Shown here: in pieces, positions 24,687-33,603 of the stretch
Layout: the number at the start of each line of letters is the position of its first letter
How positions within the stretch are numbered: position 1 is the first letter of the stretch
Assembly (NCBI GenBank): GCA_963701675.1
Contig: OY969623.1
Coordinates: 930,001 to 994,000 of the forward strand
Direction of reading: 5' to 3'
From: G963701675 sp963701675
Lineage (GTDB): Bacteria; Planctomycetota; Planctomycetia; Gemmatales; Gemmataceae
Length of the DNA: 64,000 bases
Notes under the pieces: generated by a model
What the model was told of the DNA's origin: nothing
The model's input: the letters and a program-made list of their open reading frames with translations, nothing else
Database searches by the model: none
Program-made: the position numbers and the translations under genes

Positions 24687-26297
24687 TTACGCCAAGTCGT
24701 GAGCGCCGACGGAATACTCGGCGCCGTGCGGGAACGGATTGCCGAAGAAGTCCTCAGGCCCCGGGTCCAATCCAAAGAGCGCTAGCAGGTTCAACCCGCT
24801 GTTCTTCAACGGCGATGTCGGTTTGAGTTGGTAGGCCGTCATCGTTTCCAACAGGTCCGGGTTGCCGATCGTGCCGCCGTTGCCGGGATTCTTCAATTGC
24901 GGATCGACGCTGCTTCCCGTTGGTGTGTTGTTGAGCTTTTCCTGATTGGTGGCCACGCGCCACGCCGCCAAACTGGAGTACGGGGCATCCTCGTAGTAGA
25001 TAGTGAACGGAGCGCCGCTCGAATAGTAATTGTTCCCTTGGAAGACCAAATCAAATCCGGAACCAGTCGGCGTGAATACCACGACGAGGGGAACGCCACC
25101 GGTCGTTGAGAAGATGTTGTTACGGATATGGAGACTGGCGCCGGACCACTCCCAAAGCTGGAAGGCGCTATAGGCGACGCCCGGACGGGGCTCCATGAAC
25201 ACCGTGTTGTTGTAAATCTCGGCGTTGTAGACGCCCAAATACACCGTGATGCCGGCGTAGGTATTCACCCGAGCGTCGTTTTCACTCACATTGAAGCGAA
25301 TGGTATTTCCAAACGAGTCGGGTAGTCCAAATCCGGGAGAACCGAACAAGACGAAGCCCGCGCCGTCGTTATCGTGGGAATAATTGTATTGCAGAACGCA
25401 ATTCACGGTGTCCCAGTCGAGCGCGAAGCCGGCCCCTTCGATGCCGGGCGATTTCACATTGTAAGCCTCGTTGTGCTGCAAAACCACGTTGCTCGAGTTG
25501 TAGACCACGAAGCCGCCGCCCACCAGGCTCCCGAAGTCGGTCGTGTTGTACGACACGGATCGCTCGACCAAGGCGCCGTCAACGCCGCCCAGGGTGACGC
25601 CGGCATTGTCGTAGATGGTGACGTAGGCGATGTAAACGTCGAAAATCGTGCGATAGAAAACGCCCGTGCTGGCGCCGCCCGGGCCGATGGTCTGGATGCC
25701 GCCGTTGAGGTTGTGGTGGAAGACCGAGTTGGTAACGCGGATGTCCTGCATGTAGCCGTTGCCGTACGCGGATTCAAAGAGCATTCCCGTGGACCCGTAG
25801 CCGCTGACTTCGACGTTATTGACGTGGAAGTGCCGCAACATGGTCCCATCGGTTTTCGGATTCAGAAAGTGCACGCCGGTGCTCGAATTGTTGAACATGC
25901 CGGAGCCAACCATGATGAGGTTGGTGATATTGATGCCCTCAACCGTCGAGGCGAATATGGCCGCGCTGTTCCCGGACGAAATGGTGGCCCGGCCCGGACC
26001 GTAACTGGTTATGGTGAGGGGGTTGGTCGGCGAGGCAGTGTCGAGGGCATTGAGGAAGAGATTCCCCGTGAACGTTGCCCCGGCGAAGAAGAAAACCGAG
26101 TCGCCGGCGTTCAAGTTCGCACCGTTTACCTTACCGATGGTTTGCCACGCCTGAGTTGGACGCCGCCCCGTTCCGGGATTGGAGTCGCTCCCAAGGGGAT
26201 GGACGAAATAGTTCGCGAGAAGTAAACGTCCCTCGAGCTCCTCGATTCGAGGAAGACTGCGATTTTGAAGCGCGGACCGCCACAACCGATTCTGCAT
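24687..26297 (-). CDS. Secreted right-handed parallel beta-helix protein
   Basis: From ATG 26297 (GGAGAAG upstream) the 536-residue protein begins with a basic segment and the planctomycetal signature IEELEGRLLLANYFV. The body is a series of short repeats (GINITNLIMVGSGMF, VNNVEVSGYGSTGM, VTNSVFHHNLNGGI, HNEAYNVKSPGI, RFNVSENDARVN) typical of right-handed beta-helix or pectate-lyase-like folds. Homologues bind or cleave polysaccharides, but no catalytic set is evident, so a structural or adhesive role is equally likely. Confidence 0.8.
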   Translation of the reverse strand: MQNRLWRSALQNRSLPRIEELEGRLLLANYFVHPLGSDSNPGTGRRPTQAWQTIGKVNGANLNAGDSVFFFAGATFTGNLFLNALDTASPTNPLTITSYGPGRATISSGNSAAIFASTVEGINITNLIMVGSGMFNNSSTGVHFLNPKTDGTMLRHFHVNNVEVSGYGSTGMLFESAYGNGYMQDIRVTNSVFHHNLNGGIQTIGPGGASTGVFYRTIFDVYIAYVTIYDNAGVTLGGVDGALVERSVSYNTTDFGSLVGGGFVVYNSSNVVLQHNEAYNVKSPGIEGAGFALDWDTVNCVLQYNYSHDNDGAGFVLFGSPGFGLPDSFGNTIRFNVSENDARVNTYAGITVYLGVYNAEIYNNTVFMEPRPGVAYSAFQLWEWSGASLHIRNNIFSTTGGVPLVVVFTPTGSGFDLVFQGNNYYSSGAPFTIYYEDAPYSSLAAWRVATNQEKLNNTPTGSSVDPQLKNPGNGGTIGNPDLLETMTAYQLKPTSPLKNSGLNLLALFGLDPGPEDFFGNPFPHGAEYSVGAHDLA

Positions 26298-26705
26298 AAC
26301 AGCTTCTCCACTGCCGGGCGAGTACCGTGACCGTTCATGCGCCCACGCGCATCGGCCAAGAAATGCGTTACCGACCAAAAGACAGGCGTTGAGCCGCGAC
26401 GTGTATCGACAGAGATTTCAGACGGGCAAACGAGTCATAACGGCCTGGGCGGGCCAACCACTCCCCCTCCGAGCACACACCGCGCGTCCCACTATGTTAC
26501 TCTAATACATTACGGACTGCAACTTGCCGCCGGGATGGAGATTTTGGGTAGCGGTACGTTTTGTACGGGGCGGCGTTTGGCACCGTTCTTGGTCGCTCGG
26601 CAGGACGCCAGCGATGGCGGCTAGGATTACGTTGCGACCCTGGACGTTGGCGGATTTGTACGGACGGGTTGCGGCGTGACGCGCGGTCTGGTAACAATCG
26701 CTTTT
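26298..26705. other. Non-coding gap
   Basis: About 400 bases upstream of the DUF1493 gene and the divergent beta-helix gene. I see no gene, hairpin of note or recognisable promoter; short open frames here have no coding character. Confidence 0.5.
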
Positions 26706-27050
26706 ATGACCGATGAAATCGAAATGAGAGTCAAGGAATTTGTTTCAAGTGAAGCCGGCTACGATTACAACCGTCTGACGCTTGAGACAACGCTGTTCAG
26801 GGACATCGGCATGGATGGGGCCGACGGATGGGAGTTTATTGAAGCATTTGGACAGCAGTTTGAGGTTGATCTCAGCGACTTCTCCCCGGCGAAACACTTT
26901 GGTCCGGAGGGAATGTGGTTTCCGCCTCTGATTATCATCGGCATGATCCGGTGGCTGGTATTGGGAGATTTGCATCGGGCGGCGGGCGTTACCCCCATTT
27001 CAGTAGGGGACCTCGTTAATGCGGTGAAAGCGAAAAAGTGGCTGCTTTAG
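26706..27050 (+). CDS. DUF1493 (acyl-carrier-like) protein
   Basis: The 114-residue protein matches the DUF1493 pattern: a helix, then TLFRDIGMDGADGWEFIEAFGQQFEVDLSDF, and a C-terminal helical segment with a hydrophobic MWFPPLIIIGMIRWLV. DUF1493 proteins look like acyl-carrier proteins but lack the phosphopantetheine Ser; here the equivalent position is 'GMDGADG', with no DSL. The function is unknown. ATG 26706 is preferred; the frame extends to 26676. It begins the small-gene region up to 31 kb. Confidence 0.7.
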   Translation: MTDEIEMRVKEFVSSEAGYDYNRLTLETTLFRDIGMDGADGWEFIEAFGQQFEVDLSDFSPAKHFGPEGMWFPPLIIIGMIRWLVLGDLHRAAGVTPISVGDLVNAVKAKKWLL

Positions 27051-27077
27051 AAAAGACTTCTTGAAAAGTGTGTAGAG

Positions 27078-27365
27078 ATGCTCGCCGACAAAAAGTCGCA
27101 TCGACTGCGGTTATGGGTGATAAGCCTCGCGTTCTTCGCTGCTGGGGCGATCGGTCGGGTCGTCTTGAGTCGCGAGGGTAACGAGGCATATTCCTACCCT
27201 TATGCTGTAGAACTCCAATTTTGTGCGTACGGAGCCGCCCTTACAGCGCTCGCGCTCTGGATATTGTTACAGGCGCACGGCGCACAGCAGTGGGTAGGAT
27301 GCGGCGTTTGGTTTCTCATGGCCATTGCATCCGTTGTCGCGGTGCTATCATCCATCCCGAAGTAA
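27078..27365 (+). CDS. Small membrane protein of unknown function
   Basis: The 95-residue product has three hydrophobic segments (about 14-30, 43-64 and 72-90) separated by short loops. No family is recognised. It starts 27 bases after the DUF1493 gene on the same strand and may be co-transcribed with it. Confidence 0.5.
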   Translation: MLADKKSHRLRLWVISLAFFAAGAIGRVVLSREGNEAYSYPYAVELQFCAYGAALTALALWILLQAHGAQQWVGCGVWFLMAIASVVAVLSSIPK

Positions 27366-27416
27366 TTCCTTACTCGGCCAACTAAGGTGACAGATCATCT
27401 GTGGAGTTTGGCAGCC

Positions 27417-27515
27417 ATGCGCAGGCTTTGGATCTATCTCTTGATGGCGCCGGTCGTCGCGTTCGTAGCGTTTGTAGTTTGGTTGTTATCGATTCCTTTT
27501 GATTCCGGTTACTAG
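27417..27515 (+). CDS. Very small predicted membrane protein (32 aa)
   Basis: A short frame from ATG 27417 to TAG 27515, below usual gene-finder length, encodes a basic start (MRRLW) and then one hydrophobic segment (IYLLMAPVVAFVAFVVWLL). GGAG lies about 10 bases upstream. It follows the 27078 gene by 51 bases. Being a random ORF cannot be excluded. Confidence 0.35.
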   Translation: MRRLWIYLLMAPVVAFVAFVVWLLSIPFDSGY

Positions 27516-27578
27516 TTCGCTTCGACTCACGCTGCAAGTTGAAATGCGTACCAAAGCCGGGATGCCGAAAGGCTGGTA

Positions 27579-27842
27579 GTGCTCGAACTATTAATATGCG
27601 CCTGGGTAGTGGCCATTGCCAGTACAGTCTCGCATCTGCTGACGCGCCGTTTCTGGACCGTGTGTTCAACCATCGGAGTTGCGGCTTTTGCGTACGTTTT
27701 CTTTGTTGTGTTGATAAATGCCGCGCGGGGTGAACCTCTGCTTGTTCTCGCACCGTTTTGCTTTGGCATTGGCGCCGCTTTTATCGCCATGATAATGGGA
27801 GCGTGCGTACAACTTCTCCGACCTGGCAAGGGTGAGGCATGA
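27579..27842 (+). CDS. Small membrane protein of unknown function
   Basis: The 87-residue product from GTG 27579 has three hydrophobic segments (LLICAWVVAIASTVSHL, VCSTIGVAAFAYVFFVVLI, LLVLAPFCFGIGAAFIAMIMG). AAAGG lies upstream. No family is recognised. Confidence 0.5.
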   Translation: MLELLICAWVVAIASTVSHLLTRRFWTVCSTIGVAAFAYVFFVVLINAARGEPLLVLAPFCFGIGAAFIAMIMGACVQLLRPGKGEA

Positions 27843-27903
27843 CCAACTGCGTATATGATGCTATTGACGGGAGTGCAACGGTGGGTTGTTCCGGACTGAT
27901 GCC

Positions 27904-28272
27904 ATGAGATTGTTGGCCTTTGCCATCATCGCGTCGTGCTTTGTTGGGTGTGCGTCGTTTACCATTCCAGATTTAGCAGGGCCGATGCCGGATATTCCCG
28001 TTCCTGCCGACGTACCAGAAGCGATGGTAGTAACCGATAAAGACGGGACTAAGCACGATGCGAATGGTCGCGGGTTGTACGTCATGGGATATAGATCGGG
28101 ATGGAAAGATTGTGTGCTCTATGTCCAAAAAGGATGGTTTGATCCGGCTGACGAGAAAGCTGATCGCCCGGTGCCTGGCCATTATGGAATCGTCGTTGAT
28201 GGCTGGGAAGCAGGCTTTGAAGCGTGTCGGCTGGCGATTCTCGCCAGACGTAAGAAATCAACACAGTCTTAA
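27904..28272 (+). CDS. Predicted lipoprotein of unknown function
   Basis: From ATG 27904 the 122-residue protein starts MRLLAFAIIASCFVGC, a signal peptide with a lipobox ending in Cys16. The mature part has GRGLYVMGYRSGWKDCVLYVQ and GFEACRLAILARR. The family is unknown. Expected location is the outer membrane or cell surface. Confidence 0.6.
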   Translation: MRLLAFAIIASCFVGCASFTIPDLAGPMPDIPVPADVPEAMVVTDKDGTKHDANGRGLYVMGYRSGWKDCVLYVQKGWFDPADEKADRPVPGHYGIVVDGWEAGFEACRLAILARRKKSTQS

Positions 28273-28470
28273 GCCACTACCGGACTCTCATAACACATGG
28301 ACCAGACAAAGGGGAGCAGGACATGACGATCCTTGCCAAGCGAAAAGAATCAACAGAATAACACGACGCCGAACGCGTACCAGCCAGCTCAAACGTGTAC
28401 CAATCAATTGAAGACCGTACAAACCCGGGCCTCGTGGCTTTGTACGGCGCCAGCGCAAGAGGTGAATCCC

Positions 28471-28938
28471 ATGTGGATATGTTGTGTCGTTCTCACGATT
28501 CCGATGTCGCCATCCAAGACGGAAACCGACGCGTGGACTTATAGCAAGCTATTTGAAACAGCGGATCGGATAGTGATAGCAAGAGCCAAGAAGACGGTTG
28601 AAGAAAGTGGATTCCCAGAAAAGCCGTATCTGGTAGGCGTTGTCACAACCTTTGAAGTTCTTCACACGCTAAAGGGCGAAGGAAAGGAAGGGACCCTGTT
28701 GGTACGCCATCTTGGCTATGTAAGGGATGAAAAAATTCGCGTACCTGATAACGGACCCTTGCTCGTGCGTTTCTTGACCAAACGGCTCCCGGTGCGCTAC
28801 CCTGGAGGAGCCGCATCTCTTGACACCCCTCAATACCTTCTCTTTCTCCGGAAGCAAGACGGAGGTCGTTACGAATGCGTATCGGGCCAGCTCAATCCCA
28901 CAGCTTCCATAAAGCAGTTGCACGAACCGTTTCCGTAG
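28471..28938 (+). CDS. Hypothetical protein, possibly exported
   Basis: The start at ATG 28471 follows an AGAGGTG sequence; the frame continues to 28333 but with poor coding character. The 155-residue product starts with MWICCVVLTIPMS and then a charged beta-rich body (DRIVIARAKKTVEESGFPEKPYLVGVVTTFEVLHTLKG), reminiscent of proteins in which a 'timescale' or cystatin-like fold follows a short signal. No family is recognised. Confidence 0.5.
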   Translation: MWICCVVLTIPMSPSKTETDAWTYSKLFETADRIVIARAKKTVEESGFPEKPYLVGVVTTFEVLHTLKGEGKEGTLLVRHLGYVRDEKIRVPDNGPLLVRFLTKRLPVRYPGGAASLDTPQYLLFLRKQDGGRYECVSGQLNPTASIKQLHEPFP

Positions 28939-29051
28939 CCGCTGGGACGACAAACGTTTCCAGATTAGGCTACTACCAAGACGCGAACAGCATGCCGCAC
29001 GACGTGCGGCCCACGTACGAAACGAATAGGCTCGTGGTAATAGTAACGGAC

Positions 29052-29459
29052 ATGGCCCGCCTAAGAAAAATCTCCCCGTATGTCGCGGCGATTCTTGTCG
29101 TATCGTTGTTGGACTGGCGATTACTCCGTTCATTTCTTCCGAGTGGTGCTAAGTTCACCCCTTACTTGTTTCACTCGGTTGAAAAAGGCGTGTTTCAATC
29201 CCCTGGGGGACACCATAAGGTGACCGTCGTGTACAACGATGGTGGTGCAATGCACAGCGGGAATCACTGGACGTGGATCGTGGCTGACGATTTGCTTACC
29301 GGGAAGCGAGTTGTCGCCAGCGGATATAGCTTCTTTCCCGAAATCTCCCGAGAACCATTTCCGCTTTCGTGGATCGACGATCACACCTTCGAGGTGTTGT
29401 TCGTGGAGTCAAGACGGAGTACCGTGCATATTCTTGTTAGGACGACCATGCCTCATTAA
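29052..29459 (+). CDS. Hypothetical protein with N-terminal membrane anchor
   Basis: From ATG 29052 the 135-residue product has a basic start and one hydrophobic segment (YVAAILVVSLLDW), then a soluble domain (GVFQSPGGHHKVTVVYNDGGAMHSG, WTWIVADDLLTGKRVVASG). The upstream frame to 28875 overlaps the preceding gene. The start is not certain. It overlaps the convergent 29437 gene by 23 bases. Confidence 0.45.
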   Translation: MARLRKISPYVAAILVVSLLDWRLLRSFLPSGAKFTPYLFHSVEKGVFQSPGGHHKVTVVYNDGGAMHSGNHWTWIVADDLLTGKRVVASGYSFFPEISREPFPLSWIDDHTFEVLFVESRRSTVHILVRTTMPH

Positions 29460-29835
29460 CAGGCGTTTCATTGCTCGGATCGGACAGTGCGAAAAGCAAT
29501 CCCGTGAACGCACCCGCGAAAGTCGGTCCGATGACAAATGGCACTCCGATTGTCCAGGTTTCCACCCAACGCAAGTCGCGATTCATCAAGGGTATCAACG
29601 GGATGGTTCCGCAGACAAAGCCGACGATTGCACCGACTTTCCATTTTTGTGAAATCGCCGCACAGATTCCGGCGATGACCGCACCGGGAAGCGGAACTAC
29701 CAAACCGAGAATGAGCACCAGGCCGTCATAAAACCCGTGAGCATCCATAAGCAGGAAGGATGTCAAGACGGTGATAAACGGGCCGCAACAACCCCAGAAA
29801 GCTCCGCCAAGTGCTCGCAGAACCACTTTCCACAT
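29437..29835 (-). CDS. Hypothetical membrane protein
   Basis: The 132-residue product from ATG 29835 (AAGGA 10 bases upstream; GTG 29841 is possible) has three to four hydrophobic segments: VVLRALGGAFWGCCGPFITVL, GLVLILGLVVPLPGAVIAGI, VGAIVGFVCGTIPLIPL and VPFVIGPTFAGAFTGLLFAL. No family is recognised. Confidence 0.5.
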   Translation of the reverse strand: MWKVVLRALGGAFWGCCGPFITVLTSFLLMDAHGFYDGLVLILGLVVPLPGAVIAGICAAISQKWKVGAIVGFVCGTIPLIPLMNRDLRWVETWTIGVPFVIGPTFAGAFTGLLFALSDPSNETPVNEAWSS

Positions 29836-29929
29836 TTGCACGACATCCTTGTCGTTCGGGGCCGAGCCGTCAGTACCTGGGTCTTAATCTGCCAAAACAA
29901 GCAGTCAATTCCTAGGTCAAGCCGACCAG

Positions 29930-30283
29930 TCAATTACAGTAAGCACCAATTTGTTTGCCTACCACACGCCCGGTTTCGTCGAAATAGACATTGACATAGT
30001 AATCTCCCTCATCAGGGTTTTTCACGTTGTTGAACGTCTTGGTTCTTACACTTTGTCCCACTAGAGTGTTTCCATAGTTCGTGCAGTCCCGTTGTTCGGA
30101 CGTAGTAAACGATTCGTACTCTTCAAAGAGAGAGTCGACCTTCTTATACGTCATGTCGACTTCGATGGCGGCACAGCGGCCAAAGAATCGCTGTTGCTCC
30201 GGCGAATGGGCCGTTTGCGGCTGGCAAGCTGTCCATAGTAGTGAGCAAGAAACCACGGCGAACGCAACTCCGCAACCGCACAT
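29930..30283 (-). CDS. Predicted lipoprotein of unknown function
   Basis: From ATG 30283 (GGAGG upstream) the 117-residue protein starts MCGCGVAFAVVSCSLLWTAC, a signal peptide with lipobox LWTAC. The mature domain contains VDMTYKKVDSLFEEYE and YYVNVYFDETGRVVGKQIG, a short beta-hairpin pattern seen in proteins of the BamE/SmpA type, though the match is weak. Confidence 0.5.
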   Translation of the reverse strand: MCGCGVAFAVVSCSLLWTACQPQTAHSPEQQRFFGRCAAIEVDMTYKKVDSLFEEYESFTTSEQRDCTNYGNTLVGQSVRTKTFNNVKNPDEGDYYVNVYFDETGRVVGKQIGAYCN

Positions 30284-30327
30284 TGATCGTCCTCCAGGCA
30301 AGGCGCGAGCTGCGTCGAGGGGCAGGG

Positions 30328-30561
30328 TTATGGATGGCATTGGATGAATGGAATGATCACGGGTTTGGTGTGTCGTTCTATCCTGTGAACGAAAATCGGT
30401 TGTTCCGGGTAGCGCTGATATCCCCCTGCTAGGGCTTCTCGCTTCGTTTTCCAGAATCCTTCCACGTGATCGCCTTTGATCAGCACATAGTCACCCTCGT
30501 GCTCCTTCAGGAACTCTGGGAGCATCCGCTGGTACGTCCTAAGTTCGGTTTCAAGCTGCAT
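30328..30561 (-). CDS. DUF5678-like small protein
   Basis: The 77-residue protein (MQLETELRTYQRMLPEFLKEHEGDYVLIKGDHVEGFW, then TKREALAGGYQRYPEQPIFVHRI) matches the pattern of a small protein family (DUF5678-like) in which GKYVLIKGD is followed by a helix and a short strand. Its start overlaps the end of the 30551 gene by 11 bases, implying coupling. This pair of genes recurs in many planctomycetes and cyanobacteria as I recall them; the function is unknown. Confidence 0.55.
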   Translation of the reverse strand: MQLETELRTYQRMLPEFLKEHEGDYVLIKGDHVEGFWKTKREALAGGYQRYPEQPIFVHRIERHTKPVIIPFIQCHP

Positions 30562-30832
30562 AGTAATCGTCCGATCGCACCGAATCGCCGAAGCGTCGTG
30601 CAAAACGAGACCCGACCCGCCGGAGCCAGATCTGAGCGGCGGGGACCCGTGCCAAGAGGCGATCCGATGCCGCCAATTCGTCACGGTCGACTTCAAAGGC
30701 CCCGGATTCGATGTCGATCGCAACGAACTTGCCTTCATCGGCCGGCTTGATGTGCGGACGAATATCGCGCTCGTACATGGTTTCGCCGCGTTGAGCGTGT
30801 TCCTCTTTCGTGTATCGTGGTTGCCGTAGCAT
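30551..30832 (-). CDS. Small hypothetical protein, partner of the DUF5678-like gene
   Basis: ATG 30832 has GGAGG 5 bases upstream. The 93-residue product contains YTKEEHAQRGETMYERDIRPHIKP, then GKFVAIDIESGAFEVDRDELAASDRLLARVPAAQIWLRRVG, a pattern I associate with small uncharacterised proteins encoded next to DUF5678 or aspartic-protease-like genes. It probably works with the overlapping downstream product; whether they form a toxin-antitoxin pair is not known. Confidence 0.55.
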   Translation of the reverse strand: MLRQPRYTKEEHAQRGETMYERDIRPHIKPADEGKFVAIDIESGAFEVDRDELAASDRLLARVPAAQIWLRRVGSRFARRFGDSVRSDDYYAA

Positions 30833-30879
30833 CGGAACCTCCATCACTGATTATAGCCAAAACCCAACGGGTGCTCTTC

Positions 30880-31482
30880 CTACCGCCCTTCCTCCAGCTT
30901 GCTGATTTCCTCGCGCAGGAGCTTGATGACCTTGCTCTTGGCAACCAGTACCGTGGCCGGTTGCATGCCGGTGCATTCCGAGACGGCGTTGGTGGAGAGG
31001 TTTTCCTCGGTCAACAGACGGAATGCTTCCCAGGTATTGGCGGCCACGCGGGTGCGCACACGGGCCGTTGCCTCCGCCAGAAGTTCTCGGTCGAACTCTT
31101 CTTCCAGCTGTTGCACAAGTGAATCCCGCGCCTCGACTCGATCCAGCGACTGGTAAATGATGCTGTCCGCGGCGCCTTGACCCTGCCGGCGAAGACTGTC
31201 CAGGTAGTCGCGCCAGGCATGGTGGGTGACCGTCTTCAGCCAGGCTCGGAAGCTTCGTTTCGGGTCGTAGGCGAAGCTGGGAAGCCGAGTGAACAGCTTG
31301 AGCAGGACGTTCTGAGTCACGTCTTGGGCGTCGGCGTCCGTCAGGTGCCATTGCCGGCACCAGCGGTAGATTCGAGGACCGTAACGGTGGACGAAATCGG
31401 ACCAGGACGCAGAGTCCGCCGGGTTTTGGCAGACACGTCCCAGGAGTGTGGGGCTCGTGCCGGATGTCCAGGCCGGATCCAC
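30880..31482 (-). CDS. ECF-type RNA polymerase sigma factor
   Basis: The 200-residue protein has region 2 (SDFVHRYGPRIYRWCRQWHLTDADAQDVTQNVLLKLF) and region 4 (LSTNAVSECTGMQPATVLVAKSKVIKLLREEI). It belongs to the same planctomycetal subgroup as the 20110 and 53277 sigmas ('LQDADA.DV.QEV', 'W..F'). The start is GTG 31482. Unlike those two it has no kinase beside it, so its regulator is not apparent; the divergent HAF-repeat gene is separated by 315 bases. Confidence 0.85.
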   Translation of the reverse strand: MDPAWTSGTSPTLLGRVCQNPADSASWSDFVHRYGPRIYRWCRQWHLTDADAQDVTQNVLLKLFTRLPSFAYDPKRSFRAWLKTVTHHAWRDYLDSLRRQGQGAADSIIYQSLDRVEARDSLVQQLEEEFDRELLAEATARVRTRVAANTWEAFRLLTEENLSTNAVSECTGMQPATVLVAKSKVIKLLREEISKLEEGR

Positions 31483-31797
31483 GGGGTGGCGTCCTCCGAG
31501 AAGCGGGATGCCGTTATTCTCAGTGTGCGCACCACGGATTGCAAGGCGGCTTTGGGGAATGCAAATTCAAGAAAAATGAAATCATGCCGTTAGGATTCGC
31601 CCGCATGGACCGTAACCTCTGTAGAACCGGTCAAGAGACCGCCAAAAAAAGCCAGCGAACAAGACGTGGTGGATGAGTCGTTGAACCCATGCGAGGGGCT
31701 CGCCCGTGTGCTCGGTCTGCGCACCGCGGGGAAGCCGATGCAATAAACCGCAGACCGCCCCGGGAAACACTCGTTCCCGCATCCAGGAGGTCGATCC
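31483..31797. other. Non-coding gap between divergent genes
   Basis: It separates the ECF sigma gene (minus) and the HAF-repeat gene (plus) and should hold both promoters, but no convincing -35/-10 pair is visible. Near 31786 an AGGAGG site serves the downstream gene. Confidence 0.45.
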
Positions 31798-33261
31798 ATG
31801 AAGCGGTTCAATTCCACGAAACAGACGTTGCGGCTGGAAACGCTCGAAGATCGTCGCGTCATGAGCGCTTACTTCGAGTTGCTGGAGCCATTCGGTGGAC
31901 CCGACAGCGCTGGTTACGCAGTCGGCTCTTATGGTCCTATAGTCGGTTCGGCGGATGTGAACGCCAAAAACTTTCACGCCGCCCTGTGGGCGCCGGGCAT
32001 GGGTCCCGATTTTGATCTCGGTACGCTCGGCGGTCCGAACAGCATGGCCCTGGGAATCAATTCACGAGGAACGGTCGTGGGTTGGTCCAACTTTTCGTCG
32101 TATACAGGTAGTCGGATGGCGTTCAAATGGTCGGCCGAGTCCGGAATGGAAAGCCTGGGATTCGAGGGCGTTGCCTACGGCATCAACGCCGCCGGCGACG
32201 TGGCCGGACAGACGGCCGATGGCGATGCAATCGTGGTCGAAAAAGGCAATTTGAAGCTTATCCCGGTATCGAAAGCTTCCAGTCAGGCCAGAGCGATCAA
32301 CAACAGTGGGATGGCTGTAGGTTACGCCGAATCCAACTGGAGTTCGGCCAACGGGCACTACGTCAACGCCAGCGCATTCGCCTGGGAAAACAGCGAATTG
32401 ACCGACCTGGGAACGTTGGGCGAAGACAATCGCAGCGAAGCCTATGCCGTGAACGCTTACGGAAGCGTTGTTGGCCGTTCGGGCGGCCACATCTGTGACG
32501 GTCGTGGCTGCGTATGGACTTCTTCCCACGGATTCCTTTGGAATTCGGAATTGGGCATGATCGACATCGGTTCGCTCGGCAGCGCCGATGATACCATCGC
32601 CTACGACATCAACGATACCGGTCGAGTCGTTGGGAGCTCCAACGGACATGCCTTCGTGTATACGCAGGGTTTCATGTTCGACCTCAACGACATGGTTCGC
32701 GACACCGGCTGGACCATGACGGTTGCGACCGGCATTAACGAACAAGGTTGGATCACGGGCCAAGCCACGCGGGCCTGCCAAACCCGCGCGTTCCTTCTGA
32801 TTCCCGACCAGATCGTCATTGATCCGGGCCTTCCTGGCCATGGGTCGGTGCCGGCCGACGCCAACGAGGTAGATGCCTCGCCTTGGACTTTCGGTGGCAA
32901 GTCTAAATTGCCGTTCGAACTGCCGGTTCAACCAACCGACCCCGTCGATAGACTGCCGATCGGTCCGGTTACCAAGCCCATTTGCCCGTCGGCCACTGAC
33001 CTATCCAAGGATCGACCGGAGAAGATTCCGCTTGGCAGCGTGGCAGTGACAGCGTCGAGCGTGGAATTGGATCTAGCCGACGACAAGGTTTCGGCTGAAC
33101 TCGGCCTGATCCCCGTGAATGCCGCTCCTTCCGAGCTAGACGACAAGGAGCCTATTGAACTGGGTCCGCCGCAGAAGGTCCGGCCACTGAAGCGACGTTT
33201 GGATGATCTGGATGATATCAGGCGTCAGCAACAGCCATTGCCTGGAATTCAGTTGCCGTAA
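31798..33261 (+). CDS. HAF-repeat secreted protein with LEDRRVMSA signature
   Basis: The 487-residue protein starts MKRFNSTKQTLRLETLEDRRVMSAYF, the planctomycetal N-terminal signature. HAF-type repeats follow (DLGTLGGPNSMALGINSRGTVVGWS, DIGSLGSADDTIAYDINDTGRVVGSS and others), roughly residues 50-330. These beta-propeller-like repeats occur in secreted proteins of unknown function. The C-terminal 150 residues are Pro/Asp-rich and end in a basic tail. AGGAGG lies upstream of ATG 31798. Confidence 0.85.
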   Translation: MKRFNSTKQTLRLETLEDRRVMSAYFELLEPFGGPDSAGYAVGSYGPIVGSADVNAKNFHAALWAPGMGPDFDLGTLGGPNSMALGINSRGTVVGWSNFSSYTGSRMAFKWSAESGMESLGFEGVAYGINAAGDVAGQTADGDAIVVEKGNLKLIPVSKASSQARAINNSGMAVGYAESNWSSANGHYVNASAFAWENSELTDLGTLGEDNRSEAYAVNAYGSVVGRSGGHICDGRGCVWTSSHGFLWNSELGMIDIGSLGSADDTIAYDINDTGRVVGSSNGHAFVYTQGFMFDLNDMVRDTGWTMTVATGINEQGWITGQATRACQTRAFLLIPDQIVIDPGLPGHGSVPADANEVDASPWTFGGKSKLPFELPVQPTDPVDRLPIGPVTKPICPSATDLSKDRPEKIPLGSVAVTASSVELDLADDKVSAELGLIPVNAAPSELDDKEPIELGPPQKVRPLKRRLDDLDDIRRQQQPLPGIQLP

Positions 33262-33603
33262 CCCGGGCGCACCAAGTGGATGAGGCGGAGGTGAAAGGAG
33301 GGTGTGCCCAACCCTCCTGCCGCCAACTGCCCAAAGGGGTGAGCGATTGCTCGGATTCGTCTGAGCCGCTCGCCCCTTGTTTCATTTTAGTCCGAGCGGC
33401 CGACGCAGCGCCGCTTGCGGCTTAGCGGTGCGCTAAGCCGCAAGCGGCAAATGAAGAGCTATTTAGGGCGGTGTAGCGAAGCGTGGCAAAATGGCGCTCA
33501 TGCGCTCCTCCGCTGAATGGGACTTGACCACGGGTCGATGGGTTATTATCGTCCCGCCCCTCTGCGCCGACTTTCCTTTTGGGGTGCGCGAACGAGGTCA
33601 CGG
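33262..33603. other. Non-coding gap with hairpins
   Basis: It holds a small hairpin AGGAGGGT/ACCCTCCT (33296-33318) just downstream of the HAF gene and the large hairpin at 33410-33448. A possible terminator lies among them, but no T tract is clear. No gene is supported. Confidence 0.5.
33410..33448. repeat. Perfect hairpin, 18-bp arms with a 3-base loop
   Basis: The left arm 33410-33427 starts GCCGCTTGCGGCTTAG and the right arm 33431-33448 is its exact complement. Loop GTG. It resembles the other palindromic repeats in this window (cores with TTAGC/GCTAA) but differs in detail. Confidence 0.8.

Noticed and set aside
33296..33318. Small hairpin after the HAF-repeat gene as a strong terminator
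   Set aside because: Only 8-bp arms and no T run; mentioned in the gap entry but not listed as a terminator.
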